Origin: JBAXEO01 sp964541375
Lineage (GTDB): Bacteria > Actinomycetota > Coriobacteriia > Anaerosomatales > JAAXUF01
Direction of reading: 5' to 3'
NCBI GenBank assembly: GCA_964541375.1
Contig: CAZIPT010000004.1
Location: 1-60,052, forward strand
Length of the DNA stretch: 60,052 nucleotides
Positions 48,997-57,443 of the stretch are shown piece by piece. Position numbers and translations under genes: made by a program. The notes under the pieces are model-generated. The model ran no database searches. It worked only from the letters and a program-made list of their open reading frames with translations, and was not told the origin of the DNA. Position 1 is the stretch's first letter; each line of letters starts with the position of its first letter.

Positions 48997-49829
48997 GGCG
49001 TGGTCTTCTCGGCAGGCGGCAGAGTGGAGCGGTCGATGGTGGTGTCGGCCAGCCGGGCCGGCGGCCGGTTGATGCGGGCGGCGAGCACAGCGGCGCCGTA
49101 TCCGTTGTCGATGTTGACGACGCCGATGCCCCCAGCGCAGGAGTTCAGCATGGTGAGGAGCGCCGCGACGCCGCCGAAGTTGGCGCCGTACCCCACGCTG
49201 GTGGGAACGGCGATGACCGGCACGTCGACCAGGCCCGCGACGATTGACGGCAGGGCGCCTTCCATGCCGGCGACGGCGACGATCGCTCGGGCCGAGCGCA
49301 GCGTGTCCGTATGCGCAAGCAGCCGGTGGACGCCGGCGACTCCCACGTCGAATAGCCGAGTGACCCGGCAGCCCATGACCTCGGCGCAGACAGCGGCCTC
49401 TTCGGCGACCGGGATGTCTGCGGTGCCCCCGGTCGCGACCACCACGTGGCCCTCGCTCGGCGGGTCTTCTCGGCGGTCGACGACGATGACGCTGGCGGCC
49501 TCGTGCCAGACGGCGTCGGGAGCGACCTCGCGAAGCGCCGAGAACTGCTCGGTCGAAGCGCGCGTCGCGAGCACCACCTCGCCATGCGCCAGGATCTCGG
49601 TCGCGATCCCCGCAACCTGCTGTGCGGTCTTGCCCTGGCAGAAGATGACCTCGGGAAAGCCGGTTCGCACGTCGCGGTGGTGGTCGACGCGCGCCGAGAT
49701 GGTGCCCTCAGCCGATCCGGCCGCGATCTCGGCGAACGGCAGCGAGGAGAGTTCCTGGGCCGCCTGGTCGGGCGAGAGCGCTCCCGCCGAGACGGCTGCG
49801 AGCAGTTCGATGAGGTGCTGCTGATCCAC
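48993..49829 (-). CDS. larB: LarB, nicotinate adenine dinucleotide carboxylase/hydrolase
   Basis: 278 residues from GTG 49829. The PurE-like C-terminal domain shows VVVATGGTADIPVAEEAAV, AIVAVAGMEGALPSIVAGLV and VIAVPTSVGYGANFGGVAAL. The ~110-residue N-terminal part (LIELLAAVSAGALSPDQAAQ) is the usual LarB extension. LarB makes the first intermediate of the nickel-pincer cofactor. Together with larC it forms an operon; larE and a larA-like user enzyme are not in the window. Confidence 0.94.
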   Translation of the reverse strand: MDQQHLIELLAAVSAGALSPDQAAQELSSLPFAEIAAGSAEGTISARVDHHRDVRTGFPEVIFCQGKTAQQVAGIATEILAHGEVVLATRASTEQFSALREVAPDAVWHEAASVIVVDRREDPPSEGHVVVATGGTADIPVAEEAAVCAEVMGCRVTRLFDVGVAGVHRLLAHTDTLRSARAIVAVAGMEGALPSIVAGLVDVPVIAVPTSVGYGANFGGVAALLTMLNSCAGGIGVVNIDNGYGAAVLAARINRPPARLADTTIDRSTLPPAEKTTP

Positions 49830-49924
49830 GATCCTGGCTCCGGTCTGGTGGGGTTCTTTGCGCTCAAGAGTGCGATTGGTGCTCGGCTATACTTGTACCA
49901 CGACAGCGACGGGAGCAATGACGC

Positions 49925-50743
49925 ATGCCCAGATACGCCTTTCTCGGCCCGGCCGGGACCTTCTCGGAAGAAGCTCTGCTCACGTTGGGAATCGCCGACC
50001 TCGAGCCGGTGGCCTGCGCGAGCATCGGCGACGTGTTCGAGGCCGTGGAGCGCGGGCAGGCCGACGCCGGCATCGTCCCGATCGAGAACTCCGTCGAGGG
50101 TTCCGTGCCGGCGACGCTCGACGCTCTCGCGTTCGACACCTCGCTGGAGATTCAGGCCGAGATCGTTCTCGATATCCACCACGCGCTCATCACAGCGCCG
50201 GGAGCGGACCTGGCGCGTATCGAATCGGTCGCTTCGCACCCGCAGGCGACCGGGCAGGCACGCCGCTGGCTGGCGCGCAACCTCCCCGGCCGCACGATCG
50301 TGGCCGCCAACTCAACCGCCGAGGCGGTGCAGCAGGCCGTAGGCGATCCCGCGGTCGCCGCGGTCGGTACCCGGCTGGCCGCCGAGCTCTACGGCGGTGA
50401 GATCCGCGAGCCCGCTATCGAGGACTACGCGGACAACCAGACCCGGTTCGTGGTCATCGGCCGCGGGCTTCGCGAGCGCACGGGCAACGACAAGACTTCG
50501 CTCGCGCTCTTCATGAAGGCCGACCGTCCGGGCAATCTGCACATGATCCTGGGAGAGTTCGTCTACGGCGGCATCAACCTGAGCAAGATCCAGTCGCGAC
50601 CCACAAAGCGGCAGCTCGGCGACTACATGTTCTTCATCGACCTGCAGGGCCACGTCGACGACGCGAACGTCAAGACGGCGCTTGACTGCCTGCGGCTGAA
50701 GTTGCGCGAAGTGCGCATCCTGGGGAGCTATCCGCGGGCGTAG
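49925..50743 (+). CDS. pheA: prephenate dehydratase
   Basis: The 272-residue monofunctional enzyme starts RYAFLGPAGTFSEEALL and has VPIENSVEGSV, SHPQATGQARRW, AANSTAEAVQQA and the catalytic Thr in DNQTRFVVIG. It ends with an ACT domain (about 190-268; SLALFMKADRPGNLHMIL, GGINLSKIQSRPTK) that binds phenylalanine for feedback inhibition. No chorismate mutase domain is fused. It diverges from larB. Confidence 0.95.
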   Translation: MPRYAFLGPAGTFSEEALLTLGIADLEPVACASIGDVFEAVERGQADAGIVPIENSVEGSVPATLDALAFDTSLEIQAEIVLDIHHALITAPGADLARIESVASHPQATGQARRWLARNLPGRTIVAANSTAEAVQQAVGDPAVAAVGTRLAAELYGGEIREPAIEDYADNQTRFVVIGRGLRERTGNDKTSLALFMKADRPGNLHMILGEFVYGGINLSKIQSRPTKRQLGDYMFFIDLQGHVDDANVKTALDCLRLKLREVRILGSYPRA

Positions 50744-50758
50744 CGACCGACGTCGGCG

Positions 50759-51187
50759 CTACTTGTTCGAGCTGTAGACGCGCCCGGCGTCGTAGACTCC
50801 GTCGACGTCGGCGAGGATCCTGACGACCGTGTCCTCGGTACCGGCCGGGACTGAGATCACGTAACGCCCGCCGCCCAGGTCGGTGATCGTGGAGTTCTCG
50901 AGGCCGGCGACGCGCAGTACGGCCGAGAGGTCACCGCCTTGAGCGACCCATGCCGACACCACGCCTGGAGCCGCATTCAGCCCTTCAACCGGCACGATCT
51001 TCTTGCCGCGGTTGGTGGAGCCTCCGCCTCTCACGGTCGCGGAGCCAAACCCGCCGAACAGCATCAGCGCCAGAACCACGGCGACCACGGCCAGTGCCAC
51101 ACCGACGAGACTGAGCACTTCGCGGTTGGCGCGCGCGCGAACCGCGGCAGTATGGGCATGCGGCTTCAGGATTGGTTCGTCGGCCAA
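50759..51187 (-). CDS. small single-pass membrane protein of unknown function
   Basis: TTG 51187 follows AGGGGGAACCAC. The 142-residue protein has a short basic cytoplasmic start and one helix (about 24-46; LSLVGVALAVVAVVLALMLF). A compact extracytoplasmic domain of about 80 residues follows, containing VVRILADVDGVYDAGRVY and GGGRYVISVPAG, which has the look of a small alpha/beta (SPOR-like) fold. No family assigned. The 281 bases upstream (51188-51468) contain nothing I recognise. Confidence 0.6.
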   Translation of the reverse strand: MADEPILKPHAHTAAVRARANREVLSLVGVALAVVAVVLALMLFGGFGSATVRGGGSTNRGKKIVPVEGLNAAPGVVSAWVAQGGDLSAVLRVAGLENSTITDLGGGRYVISVPAGTEDTVVRILADVDGVYDAGRVYSSNK

Positions 51188-51468
51188 GTGGTTCCCCCTT
51201 CGAGCATCCCCCTCACAGAATGCTCTCCACTCTTGAAGATGTCGGCCGACCGCGTCGCACACGCCGCCGCCGCTGACTCGCTTCGATGTGAGTCCGCAGC
51301 GCTGGTAGTGGGCCGGCTCCACAAGCATAGCCGAGTGGGGCGGCATGCAGGTCATTGCTCGGCAAGAGTGATGCGCTATTCGGTGAACGGTCTACGGGGC
51401 TGCGCTCTGCGCGCTCGGCTGAGGACGCTGCTGTTGCAGCGATCGGGCGACAGAGTCCTCGCGCGAAT

Positions 51469-52266
51469 TCACAGCGGCGCGAGAACCTCGCGCACGATCT
51501 GCTGGTAGTCCGGTTCCACATCGCCAGACCGCCACGCGTCGACGACGGCGACTCCCGCCGGCTCGAAGAATCCACGCAGGTAGGCCTCGTAGTTGTGCGC
51601 GTCCAGCTCTACGGTCCCGTCGGCGCGCACGTAGTTGCCGCTGTGGACGCACTCGAGCCGCTCGAGCCCCTCGCGCCAGTCGCCGACAAGTGCCGCGATC
51701 TGATCGCCACTCGCCGAGCGGACCGGCGTCAGCAGCTCGACTCCGGCGTGGGCAAGCACGCGGGTCTCTGCATCGATTGACGCAGCGGTCTGCGAGAGCT
51801 TTATGCGGCCGTCGTGGGTATCGCGCTCGCCCGTGATGACCGGTGCGTTCCCGAGCGCCCACGACAGCGGGACGCGCGCCATGTGCACGTAGAGGTGACA
51901 CGCGAGGCAGGGCGAGCACATCCCCCACCGTGCGCCGATCTCGGCGGCGAACCGGCCGTTGAGCGCCGCCCACAGTGCCGGCGAGCCGAGTCGGATCGGA
52001 TCGAGCACATCGGCCTCTCCGTCCAACAGCGTTCGCAGCGCTGCGACGGCGTCGAGCACTGAGTCGGCACGGCCGTACTCGGTTCCCGTAGCCACGCTTG
52101 TGGGCAGAATCGCCGAGAACCCGCCGGCGCGGACAGCTTCCACTGCGGCGGCGATCGAGTCACGCCCGGCTATCGCTGTGATCGCGAGCCCGGGCAGTGC
52201 CCGGAGCAGGTGGAGCCTCGGACCTCCGATGGCTTCGGTGGGGTGCTCGGCGGCGATGAAGCTCAC
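51469..52266 (-). CDS. PP-loop-ATPase-like protein of unknown function with CxxCxxH motif
   Basis: 265 residues, translated from a GTG that overlaps the previous gene's stop (GTGA). The middle reads WGMCSPCLACHLYVHMARVP and then APVITGERDTHDGRIKLSQ. This resembles the C..C...(x)n-A.....A...TGE region of PP-loop ATPases such as 2-thiouridylases and QueC, but no SGGxDS loop is visible at the N terminus. Two CxxC spacings plus His suggest zinc. Expressed with a PAS-GGDEF gene. Function not known to me. Confidence 0.55.
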   Translation of the reverse strand: MSFIAAEHPTEAIGGPRLHLLRALPGLAITAIAGRDSIAAAVEAVRAGGFSAILPTSVATGTEYGRADSVLDAVAALRTLLDGEADVLDPIRLGSPALWAALNGRFAAEIGARWGMCSPCLACHLYVHMARVPLSWALGNAPVITGERDTHDGRIKLSQTAASIDAETRVLAHAGVELLTPVRSASGDQIAALVGDWREGLERLECVHSGNYVRADGTVELDAHNYEAYLRGFFEPAGVAVVDAWRSGDVEPDYQQIVREVLAPL

Positions 52267-53183
52267 TGCGTCTGCGCCCTGAACTCGGCACGAGCTCGCT
52301 TCGCCTCATACATGGCGATATCCGCGCGCATGATGAGCGACCGCACGTCGTCCTTGATGGGATCGAAGACCGCCGAGCCGACACTGGAGGTCACTTGGAG
52401 CGAGGTGCCGTCGATCACGATCGGTTCGCCGAGCCGGGTAGCCAGCTTTTCGACGATGCCCTGAAGGGCTCCCGCCGTGGCCAGCTGTGGGAAGATCACG
52501 ACGAACTCGTCCCCGCCGAAACGCGCGGCGGTGTCTATCTCGCGCACGCTGTTTGAGAGCCGCTCGCCCAGAGTGACCAGAACGCGGTCGCCGGTCTCGT
52601 GACCGAAACGGTCGTTGACCGACTTGAATGCGTCGACGTCGATGTAGGCGATTCCCACGGTGTTCCCATGACGCCTGGAGCCGGCGATGGCCAAGTCGAG
52701 ACGGTCCTCGAAGAGCGCCCTGTTGGCGAGGCCGGTAAGTGAGTCATGGAACGCGCGGTACTTCAGGAGTTCCTCGGCGCGCATCTTGTCTGTGACATCG
52801 TGGCTGACCGACACCACCACCGGCTCGTCGCCGGCATCGCCCTCGGCGAAGCAAGCATGGACCTCGACGAACCGGCGCTCGCCCGTGCGCATCCGTTCCG
52901 CGCGGAACACCAAGGAGCCGTGCTTGGCGATCTGGGCGACCATCTGATTTCGCTGCTCAGGCGTGAAGTTGCCCAAGAAGCCCCAGGGTGGCAGTTCGGC
53001 AAACTCCTCGCGCGTCAGGCCGGCGTGTTCGGCCGCAACGTCGTTGAAGAAGAGCACGCGACCGTCGATCGTGTGGACGAGGATGCTGTCGAGCGAACTC
53101 TTCAGGGCGAGATTGACGATCTTGAGCTGGCGTTGAAGCTCCGCCAGGTCGTCGGACTCGCAGTTGATGTGACGATGCGGCAC
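52263..53183 (-). CDS. PAS-GGDEF diguanylate cyclase
   Basis: The 306-residue soluble protein starts with a short coiled segment (DDLAELQRQLKIVNLALKSS). One PAS/PAC domain follows (about 25-140; ILVHTIDGRVLFFNDVAAE, VSVSHDVTDK), then a GGDEF domain (about 145-300). The active loop RFGGDEFVVIF is intact, with the REID I-site five residues before it. It should synthesise c-di-GMP in response to a PAS ligand. It overlaps the next gene by 4 bases. Confidence 0.94.
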   Translation of the reverse strand: MPHRHINCESDDLAELQRQLKIVNLALKSSLDSILVHTIDGRVLFFNDVAAEHAGLTREEFAELPPWGFLGNFTPEQRNQMVAQIAKHGSLVFRAERMRTGERRFVEVHACFAEGDAGDEPVVVSVSHDVTDKMRAEELLKYRAFHDSLTGLANRALFEDRLDLAIAGSRRHGNTVGIAYIDVDAFKSVNDRFGHETGDRVLVTLGERLSNSVREIDTAARFGGDEFVVIFPQLATAGALQGIVEKLATRLGEPIVIDGTSLQVTSSVGSAVFDPIKDDVRSLIMRADIAMYEAKRARAEFRAQTQ

Positions 53184-53310
53184 GCGGTGGGGCTCTCTCT
53201 CGGCGTCACGGCCTTCTCAGGCCCTGTATCCATACTATCGGTTGGCGGGTGCGCCACCATGAATCCGATGCGCGCTATGCCGTTCATCGAAAGGGAGAGG
53301 CCCCGAGATG

Positions 53311-53919
53311 TCAGCCCACGTCGCCCCACAGCCACAGGCTCGCCACGCTCCGCCACGGCCTCCAACGCATCCCCCGTTCCGCGAGCTCCTCACGGGTCGC
53401 GGCTCGGTCAAGCCCCATCGCCCGTCCGGCGCTGTTGCGTAGCCCCAGATCGTCCACGGCCAACACGTCGAGCCTGCCGAGCGCGAAGATCAGGTACATC
53501 TCGGCGGTCCACCGGCCAACCCCGCGCAGGCGCACCAACTCCTCGATGACCGCCTCGTCGTCGAGGGATTCGAGTCCGTCCCAGTCGATCTCGCCAGCGA
53601 TGGTGCAGCGCGCGATACCCTGCAGGTACTCGACCTTCCGCCCCGAGAGCCCCGCCGCCCGCAACACCGCCACGTCGGCGGCAGCCAACGATTCCGGGGA
53701 GGTGCCGACTCGCTCGGCGACACGCGCCCAAATGGTCGAGGCGGCCTTCTCGGAGAGCTGTTGCGAGACGATCGACCGGGCGATGACCGAGAAGCCGCCG
53801 CCTACAAAGGAACCGTCGACCCGTCCGACCCGGTCGATGAGCGCGCCGAGTTCCGGGTCTGCGAGCGCAAGCTCGCGAGAGGGTTCGTCGTCCGATGTGT
53901 ACGTGATCGTGCGCGGCAT
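53311..53919 (-). CDS. AlkA-type HhH-GPD DNA glycosylase
   Basis: 202 residues: FSVIARSIVSQQLSEKAAST opens the domain, LRGVGRWTAEMYLIFAL is the helix-hairpin-helix, and the catalytic Asp is in LAVDDLGLRNS. A C-terminal RPWRSVASLWLWGDVG completes the family pattern of 3-methyladenine DNA glycosylase II. It lacks the N-terminal AlkA domain, as many actinobacterial forms do. It removes alkylated purines. Confidence 0.92.
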   Translation of the reverse strand: MPRTITYTSDDEPSRELALADPELGALIDRVGRVDGSFVGGGFSVIARSIVSQQLSEKAASTIWARVAERVGTSPESLAAADVAVLRAAGLSGRKVEYLQGIARCTIAGEIDWDGLESLDDEAVIEELVRLRGVGRWTAEMYLIFALGRLDVLAVDDLGLRNSAGRAMGLDRAATREELAERGMRWRPWRSVASLWLWGDVG

Positions 53920-53967
53920 GCATCCAGTGTACGCGCGCCGAGGAAGACCATGGGTTCCTCGGCAGGA

Positions 53968-54960
53968 TCAGGCCGTCTGGCGCTTGGCCATCTGCTCGAC
54001 CCGGAACTCCTCCCACCCCGAGAGGCCGTCCTGCTTCGCGCGGTACATGGCGTGATCCGCCCGGTTGATGAGCTCGTCGGTTGCCTCGCCTTGGACGTAG
54101 ACTGCCAAGCCGACGCTTGCGGTCACCGTGACATTGTGACCGCCGATCTGGATCGGCACATCGATGCAGCCAGAGATCGAGGCAGCGATGCTCGCGAGGT
54201 CGTCAACGCAGCCCAGCCGGGGGAACAGCGCGACAAATTCATCGCCGCCGACGCGAGCGACGGTATCGGACTCGCGCATGCACGCCCGGAGCCGCTCGGA
54301 GACGATCTTGAGGACTTCGTCGCCTGTAGCGTGTCCCAATGTGTCATTGACGGGCTTGAAGTCGTCCAGGTCGGTATAGACCACGCCGACGATGTCGCCA
54401 TGTCGATCGGAGTTGGCCAGTGCCAGCTGCATCCGCTCTTCAAGAAGACCTCGATTGGGCAGCCCCGTGAGCGGGTCGTGGAGCGCCATGTGGCGAATGC
54501 GCGCCTCGGCGTGTACCCGATCGGTGACGTCATGGATGACCGAGACCACGATCTCGCCGTAGCGGAAGGTGTTGCATGTTCGTGCGCGGATCTGGGTGTG
54601 CGTGTGCGAGCCGTCGGGTTTCGTCGGGCCGCGACCGGCGAACACGGCCCCGCCCGGCTTGCGGATCTCGGCCATCCGATCAGGAACAAGGTTGCGAGCC
54701 TCGGGTGGTATCCACCCCCACGGCTCCAAGTGGCCGAAGCTGTTGCGGCACAGGCCGTAGATCTCACACGCGGCCTCGTTGAAGTAGATGACCTCGCCGT
54801 CGAGGGTGTGCGCTAGGACCCCCTCACCTATGGCGTCGAGAAGGGAGGAGTGGAACTCAAGCGCCTCATGGCACTCCATGAGCGACTTTGCTGCTGCATC
54901 CGTCGGACGTAAACTCCGTTCGACTCGGTTATTGCCATGGTTGCCCCCCCGGACGTCCAT
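53968..54960 (-). CDS. PAS-GGDEF diguanylate cyclase
   Basis: 330 residues. A PAS domain (about 38-155; LLDAIGEGVLAHTLDGEVIY, VSVIHDVTDRVH) is followed by GGDEF (about 165-325) with RVGGDEFVALF and the RESD I-site five residues earlier. The layout and the PAS sequence are close to the protein at 52263-53183, with only a glycosylase gene between, so a local duplication is likely. The N-terminal ~27 residues are not conserved-looking, and the true start may be the later ATG at 54879. Confidence 0.92.
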   Translation of the reverse strand: MDVRGGNHGNNRVERSLRPTDAAAKSLMECHEALEFHSSLLDAIGEGVLAHTLDGEVIYFNEAACEIYGLCRNSFGHLEPWGWIPPEARNLVPDRMAEIRKPGGAVFAGRGPTKPDGSHTHTQIRARTCNTFRYGEIVVSVIHDVTDRVHAEARIRHMALHDPLTGLPNRGLLEERMQLALANSDRHGDIVGVVYTDLDDFKPVNDTLGHATGDEVLKIVSERLRACMRESDTVARVGGDEFVALFPRLGCVDDLASIAASISGCIDVPIQIGGHNVTVTASVGLAVYVQGEATDELINRADHAMYRAKQDGLSGWEEFRVEQMAKRQTA

Positions 54961-55180
54961 CTGGACTACACCCCATTCTGCCCTAAGTCCTACGACCTTC
55001 TATGGCACCTATATCGGCAAGTGCGGCCGTTTCGTGAAGGACTCTTGACGGAAACATTCGGTCGCTCAGTAACGCTTCGGCACCGCACTGCCACCCACGC
55101 CATGCAGGGACTTAGCCCTGGTTCCGCTATACTTCCAGCGTCCCTTGGGTCGCACATGGCAGCGCGTTTGTGGAGGCATC

Positions 55181-56464
55181 ATGCTCGACGCCCGATTCGT
55201 CCGCGACAACCCCGAGGCCGTTCGCGCTGCGATGGCGAACCGCCGGTCCACGTGGGACGTCGACACGTTCCTGAAGCTCGACGAGGAGCGCCGTTCGCTC
55301 ATTGTCGAAGTAGAGTCGCTCCAGGCCCAGCGCAACGAGGCCTCAAAGGCGATCGGCGCGCTGATGAAAGATGCGAAGCGCGACGAGGCCGAGATCGCCA
55401 AGGAGCAGGTGCGCCTCATCAACGAGCGCATCACCGGGCTCGAGGCGCACCTCGACGCCGTCGACGCAGACGTTCGCGACCTGCTGATGACCGCGCCCAA
55501 CATCCCCGACGCCTCAGTGCCGATCGGCGCCGAGGAGAGCGAGAACGTCGAGGTCAAGCGTTGGGGCACGCCGCCCACATTCGAGTTCGAGCCGCTCGGG
55601 CACTGGGACCTCGGCCCGGCGCTCGGCATCCTGGACTTCGAGCGCGCGGTCAAGCTCTCCGGATCGCGCTTCGTCCTTCTCGGCGGTATGGGCGCGAAGC
55701 TCAATCGCGCACTCATCAACTTCATGCTCGACACACAGAGCCAGGCGGGCTACCGCGAGTGGGCGCCGCCGGTGCTCGCAAACGCCGACACGCTGACAGG
55801 CACGGGCCAGCTGCCCAAGTTCGAGGAGGACCTCTACAAGACCACCGAGGGGCTCTACCTGATCCCCACGGCCGAGGTCATGCTCACCAACATCCATCGC
55901 GACGAGGTGCTCGAGGCCGAACAGCTGCCGCTCCACTACACCGCCTACACGCCGTGCTTCCGCGAGGAGGCCGGGTCCGCTGGCCGCGACACCCGCGGGA
56001 TGATCCGCGTCCACCAGTTCGACAAAGTCGAGCTCGTTAAGTTCGCCAAGCCCGAGGAGAGCTTCGACGCGCTTGAGGGCATGCTCCTCGACGCGGAGCG
56101 CATCCTGCAGCTGCTTGGGCTCGCCTACCGCGTCATCGTTCTGTGCACCGGCGATATGGGCTTCGGCGCGGCCAAAACGTACGACATCGAGGTCTGGCTG
56201 CCCAGCTACGGCGCGTACAAGGAGATCTCGAGTTGCAGCAACTGCATCGACTTCCAGGCTCGCCGAGCCGCCATCAAGTACCGCTCGCCCGTCGAGTTCA
56301 AGGGCTCACGCCTCGTGCACACGCTCAACGGTAGCGGACTGGCGGTTGGCCGGACGCTCGCGGCAGTGCTGGAGAACTGCCAGCAGGCCGACGGTTCGGT
56401 GGTCGTCCCCGAGGTGCTGCGCCCCTACCTGGGCGGGGTCGAGCGGATCACAGCAGAAGACTAG
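55181..56464 (+). CDS. serS: seryl-tRNA synthetase
   Basis: ATG 55181 follows GTGGAGGC. The 427-residue protein begins MLDARFVRDNPEAVRAAMAN and has the long antiparallel coiled coil that grips the tRNA-Ser variable arm (about 30-105). The class II core shows the motif 2 region YTPCFREEAGSAGRDTRGM, FDKVELVKF, then EISSCSNCIDFQARR and the motif 3 region TLNGSGLAVGRTLAAVLEN. Length is usual. I saw no T-box upstream; a TATACT hexamer lies about 50 bases before the start. Confidence 0.97.
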   Translation: MLDARFVRDNPEAVRAAMANRRSTWDVDTFLKLDEERRSLIVEVESLQAQRNEASKAIGALMKDAKRDEAEIAKEQVRLINERITGLEAHLDAVDADVRDLLMTAPNIPDASVPIGAEESENVEVKRWGTPPTFEFEPLGHWDLGPALGILDFERAVKLSGSRFVLLGGMGAKLNRALINFMLDTQSQAGYREWAPPVLANADTLTGTGQLPKFEEDLYKTTEGLYLIPTAEVMLTNIHRDEVLEAEQLPLHYTAYTPCFREEAGSAGRDTRGMIRVHQFDKVELVKFAKPEESFDALEGMLLDAERILQLLGLAYRVIVLCTGDMGFGAAKTYDIEVWLPSYGAYKEISSCSNCIDFQARRAAIKYRSPVEFKGSRLVHTLNGSGLAVGRTLAAVLENCQQADGSVVVPEVLRPYLGGVERITAED

Positions 56465-56511
56465 TCTCGAGACCGGGTGGCGCAAGCCGCGCCCCGTCAA
56501 CGAGCACGGTG

Positions 56512-57279
56512 CTAGTCGACGATCGCGTTGACTACTACCATCCCGGCCCTGATTCCGTTGTTTGCGAGAGGGTACGCATCGGCGGTCAGGTGCCGTGCCA
56601 GTCCGTCCAACCCAAGAACCTTCAGCGGGATGTTCTTCAGACTGCTATCCCCGTCAAGCAGCAGCCGACGGCGCTGTCGGCCGGCGGCGGTGGCATCAGG
56701 ATGCACGATCAGCTCTATCGGCCGACCCTCCAGGTCCTCGGGCGACTGAGCGCCCAGAACCCGCCGGCAGGCGAGGTTGGCGAAGAGGATCGTCGCGTCA
56801 TCGTGGATAAGCAGAATATCCGGCAGCACCTCGAGGGAGGCGCTGAACATGTCGCTCCGTGTCACGCCGGGGTCGGTGACCACCGATCCGACGGGGGACG
56901 AGCCTCCGACATCAGCCGCGACGCTGTACACGATGGCGATGACCCCCTCGTATTCGATGGGGCGGGCGTCGACAAGCGCCGCGATGGTCGTTCCATCGTG
57001 GCTGATGACCTTGGCAGGCAGTCCCAGGAGATGCTGACGGCACTCCACGATCAACGTACGCCGAATGTGACCCGGCGTGCTCATGTCCGGATGAACCAGG
57101 TCGCTGATGGAGCGGCCGACCACGTCGTCGATGGATGGCGCTCGCAGCAGACGGACGGCGGCATCGTTCGCGAAGAGGATTTTGTCCGCGTCACAGATTA
57201 TGGTCGGCCTGGAGAGCGCGTCGAGCGCGGCGCGGCATAGGCCCGCTAGCTGTTCGCCATCGATCGCTGTTTCGGACAT
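56512..57279 (-). CDS. tandem-PAS protein without output domain
   Basis: ATG 57279 (GGAG nine bases upstream) gives 255 residues. PAS 1 (about 12-125) begins LCRAALDALSRPTIICDADK and PAS 2 (about 140-255) begins FSASLEVLPDILLIHDDATI; each has the ILFAN strand and an LVHPD or IVHPD motif. Nothing follows PAS 2. It is either a stand-alone sensory partner for another protein or a truncated receptor. Confidence 0.8.
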   Translation of the reverse strand: MSETAIDGEQLAGLCRAALDALSRPTIICDADKILFANDAAVRLLRAPSIDDVVGRSISDLVHPDMSTPGHIRRTLIVECRQHLLGLPAKVISHDGTTIAALVDARPIEYEGVIAIVYSVAADVGGSSPVGSVVTDPGVTRSDMFSASLEVLPDILLIHDDATILFANLACRRVLGAQSPEDLEGRPIELIVHPDATAAGRQRRRLLLDGDSSLKNIPLKVLGLDGLARHLTADAYPLANNGIRAGMVVVNAIVD

Positions 57280-57443
57280 TCTCGGTCTCCGTTGGCAGAC
57301 GTGAGATCGTGCGCTGTCATGGTCGATTGTCGCATTCGGGAGTGACAAGAGGGTGCGACTCTCTCACTCCACTGTAAGCGAGTGCCGTGCCCGAGGTGGC
57401 GTTTCTGAGATTCCCGTAACGCCGTGTGCTCGACAGTGCGTCG

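Noticed and set aside
54961..55180. T-box leader upstream of serS
   Set aside because: No T-box sequence, specifier loop or terminator/antiterminator pair could be read.
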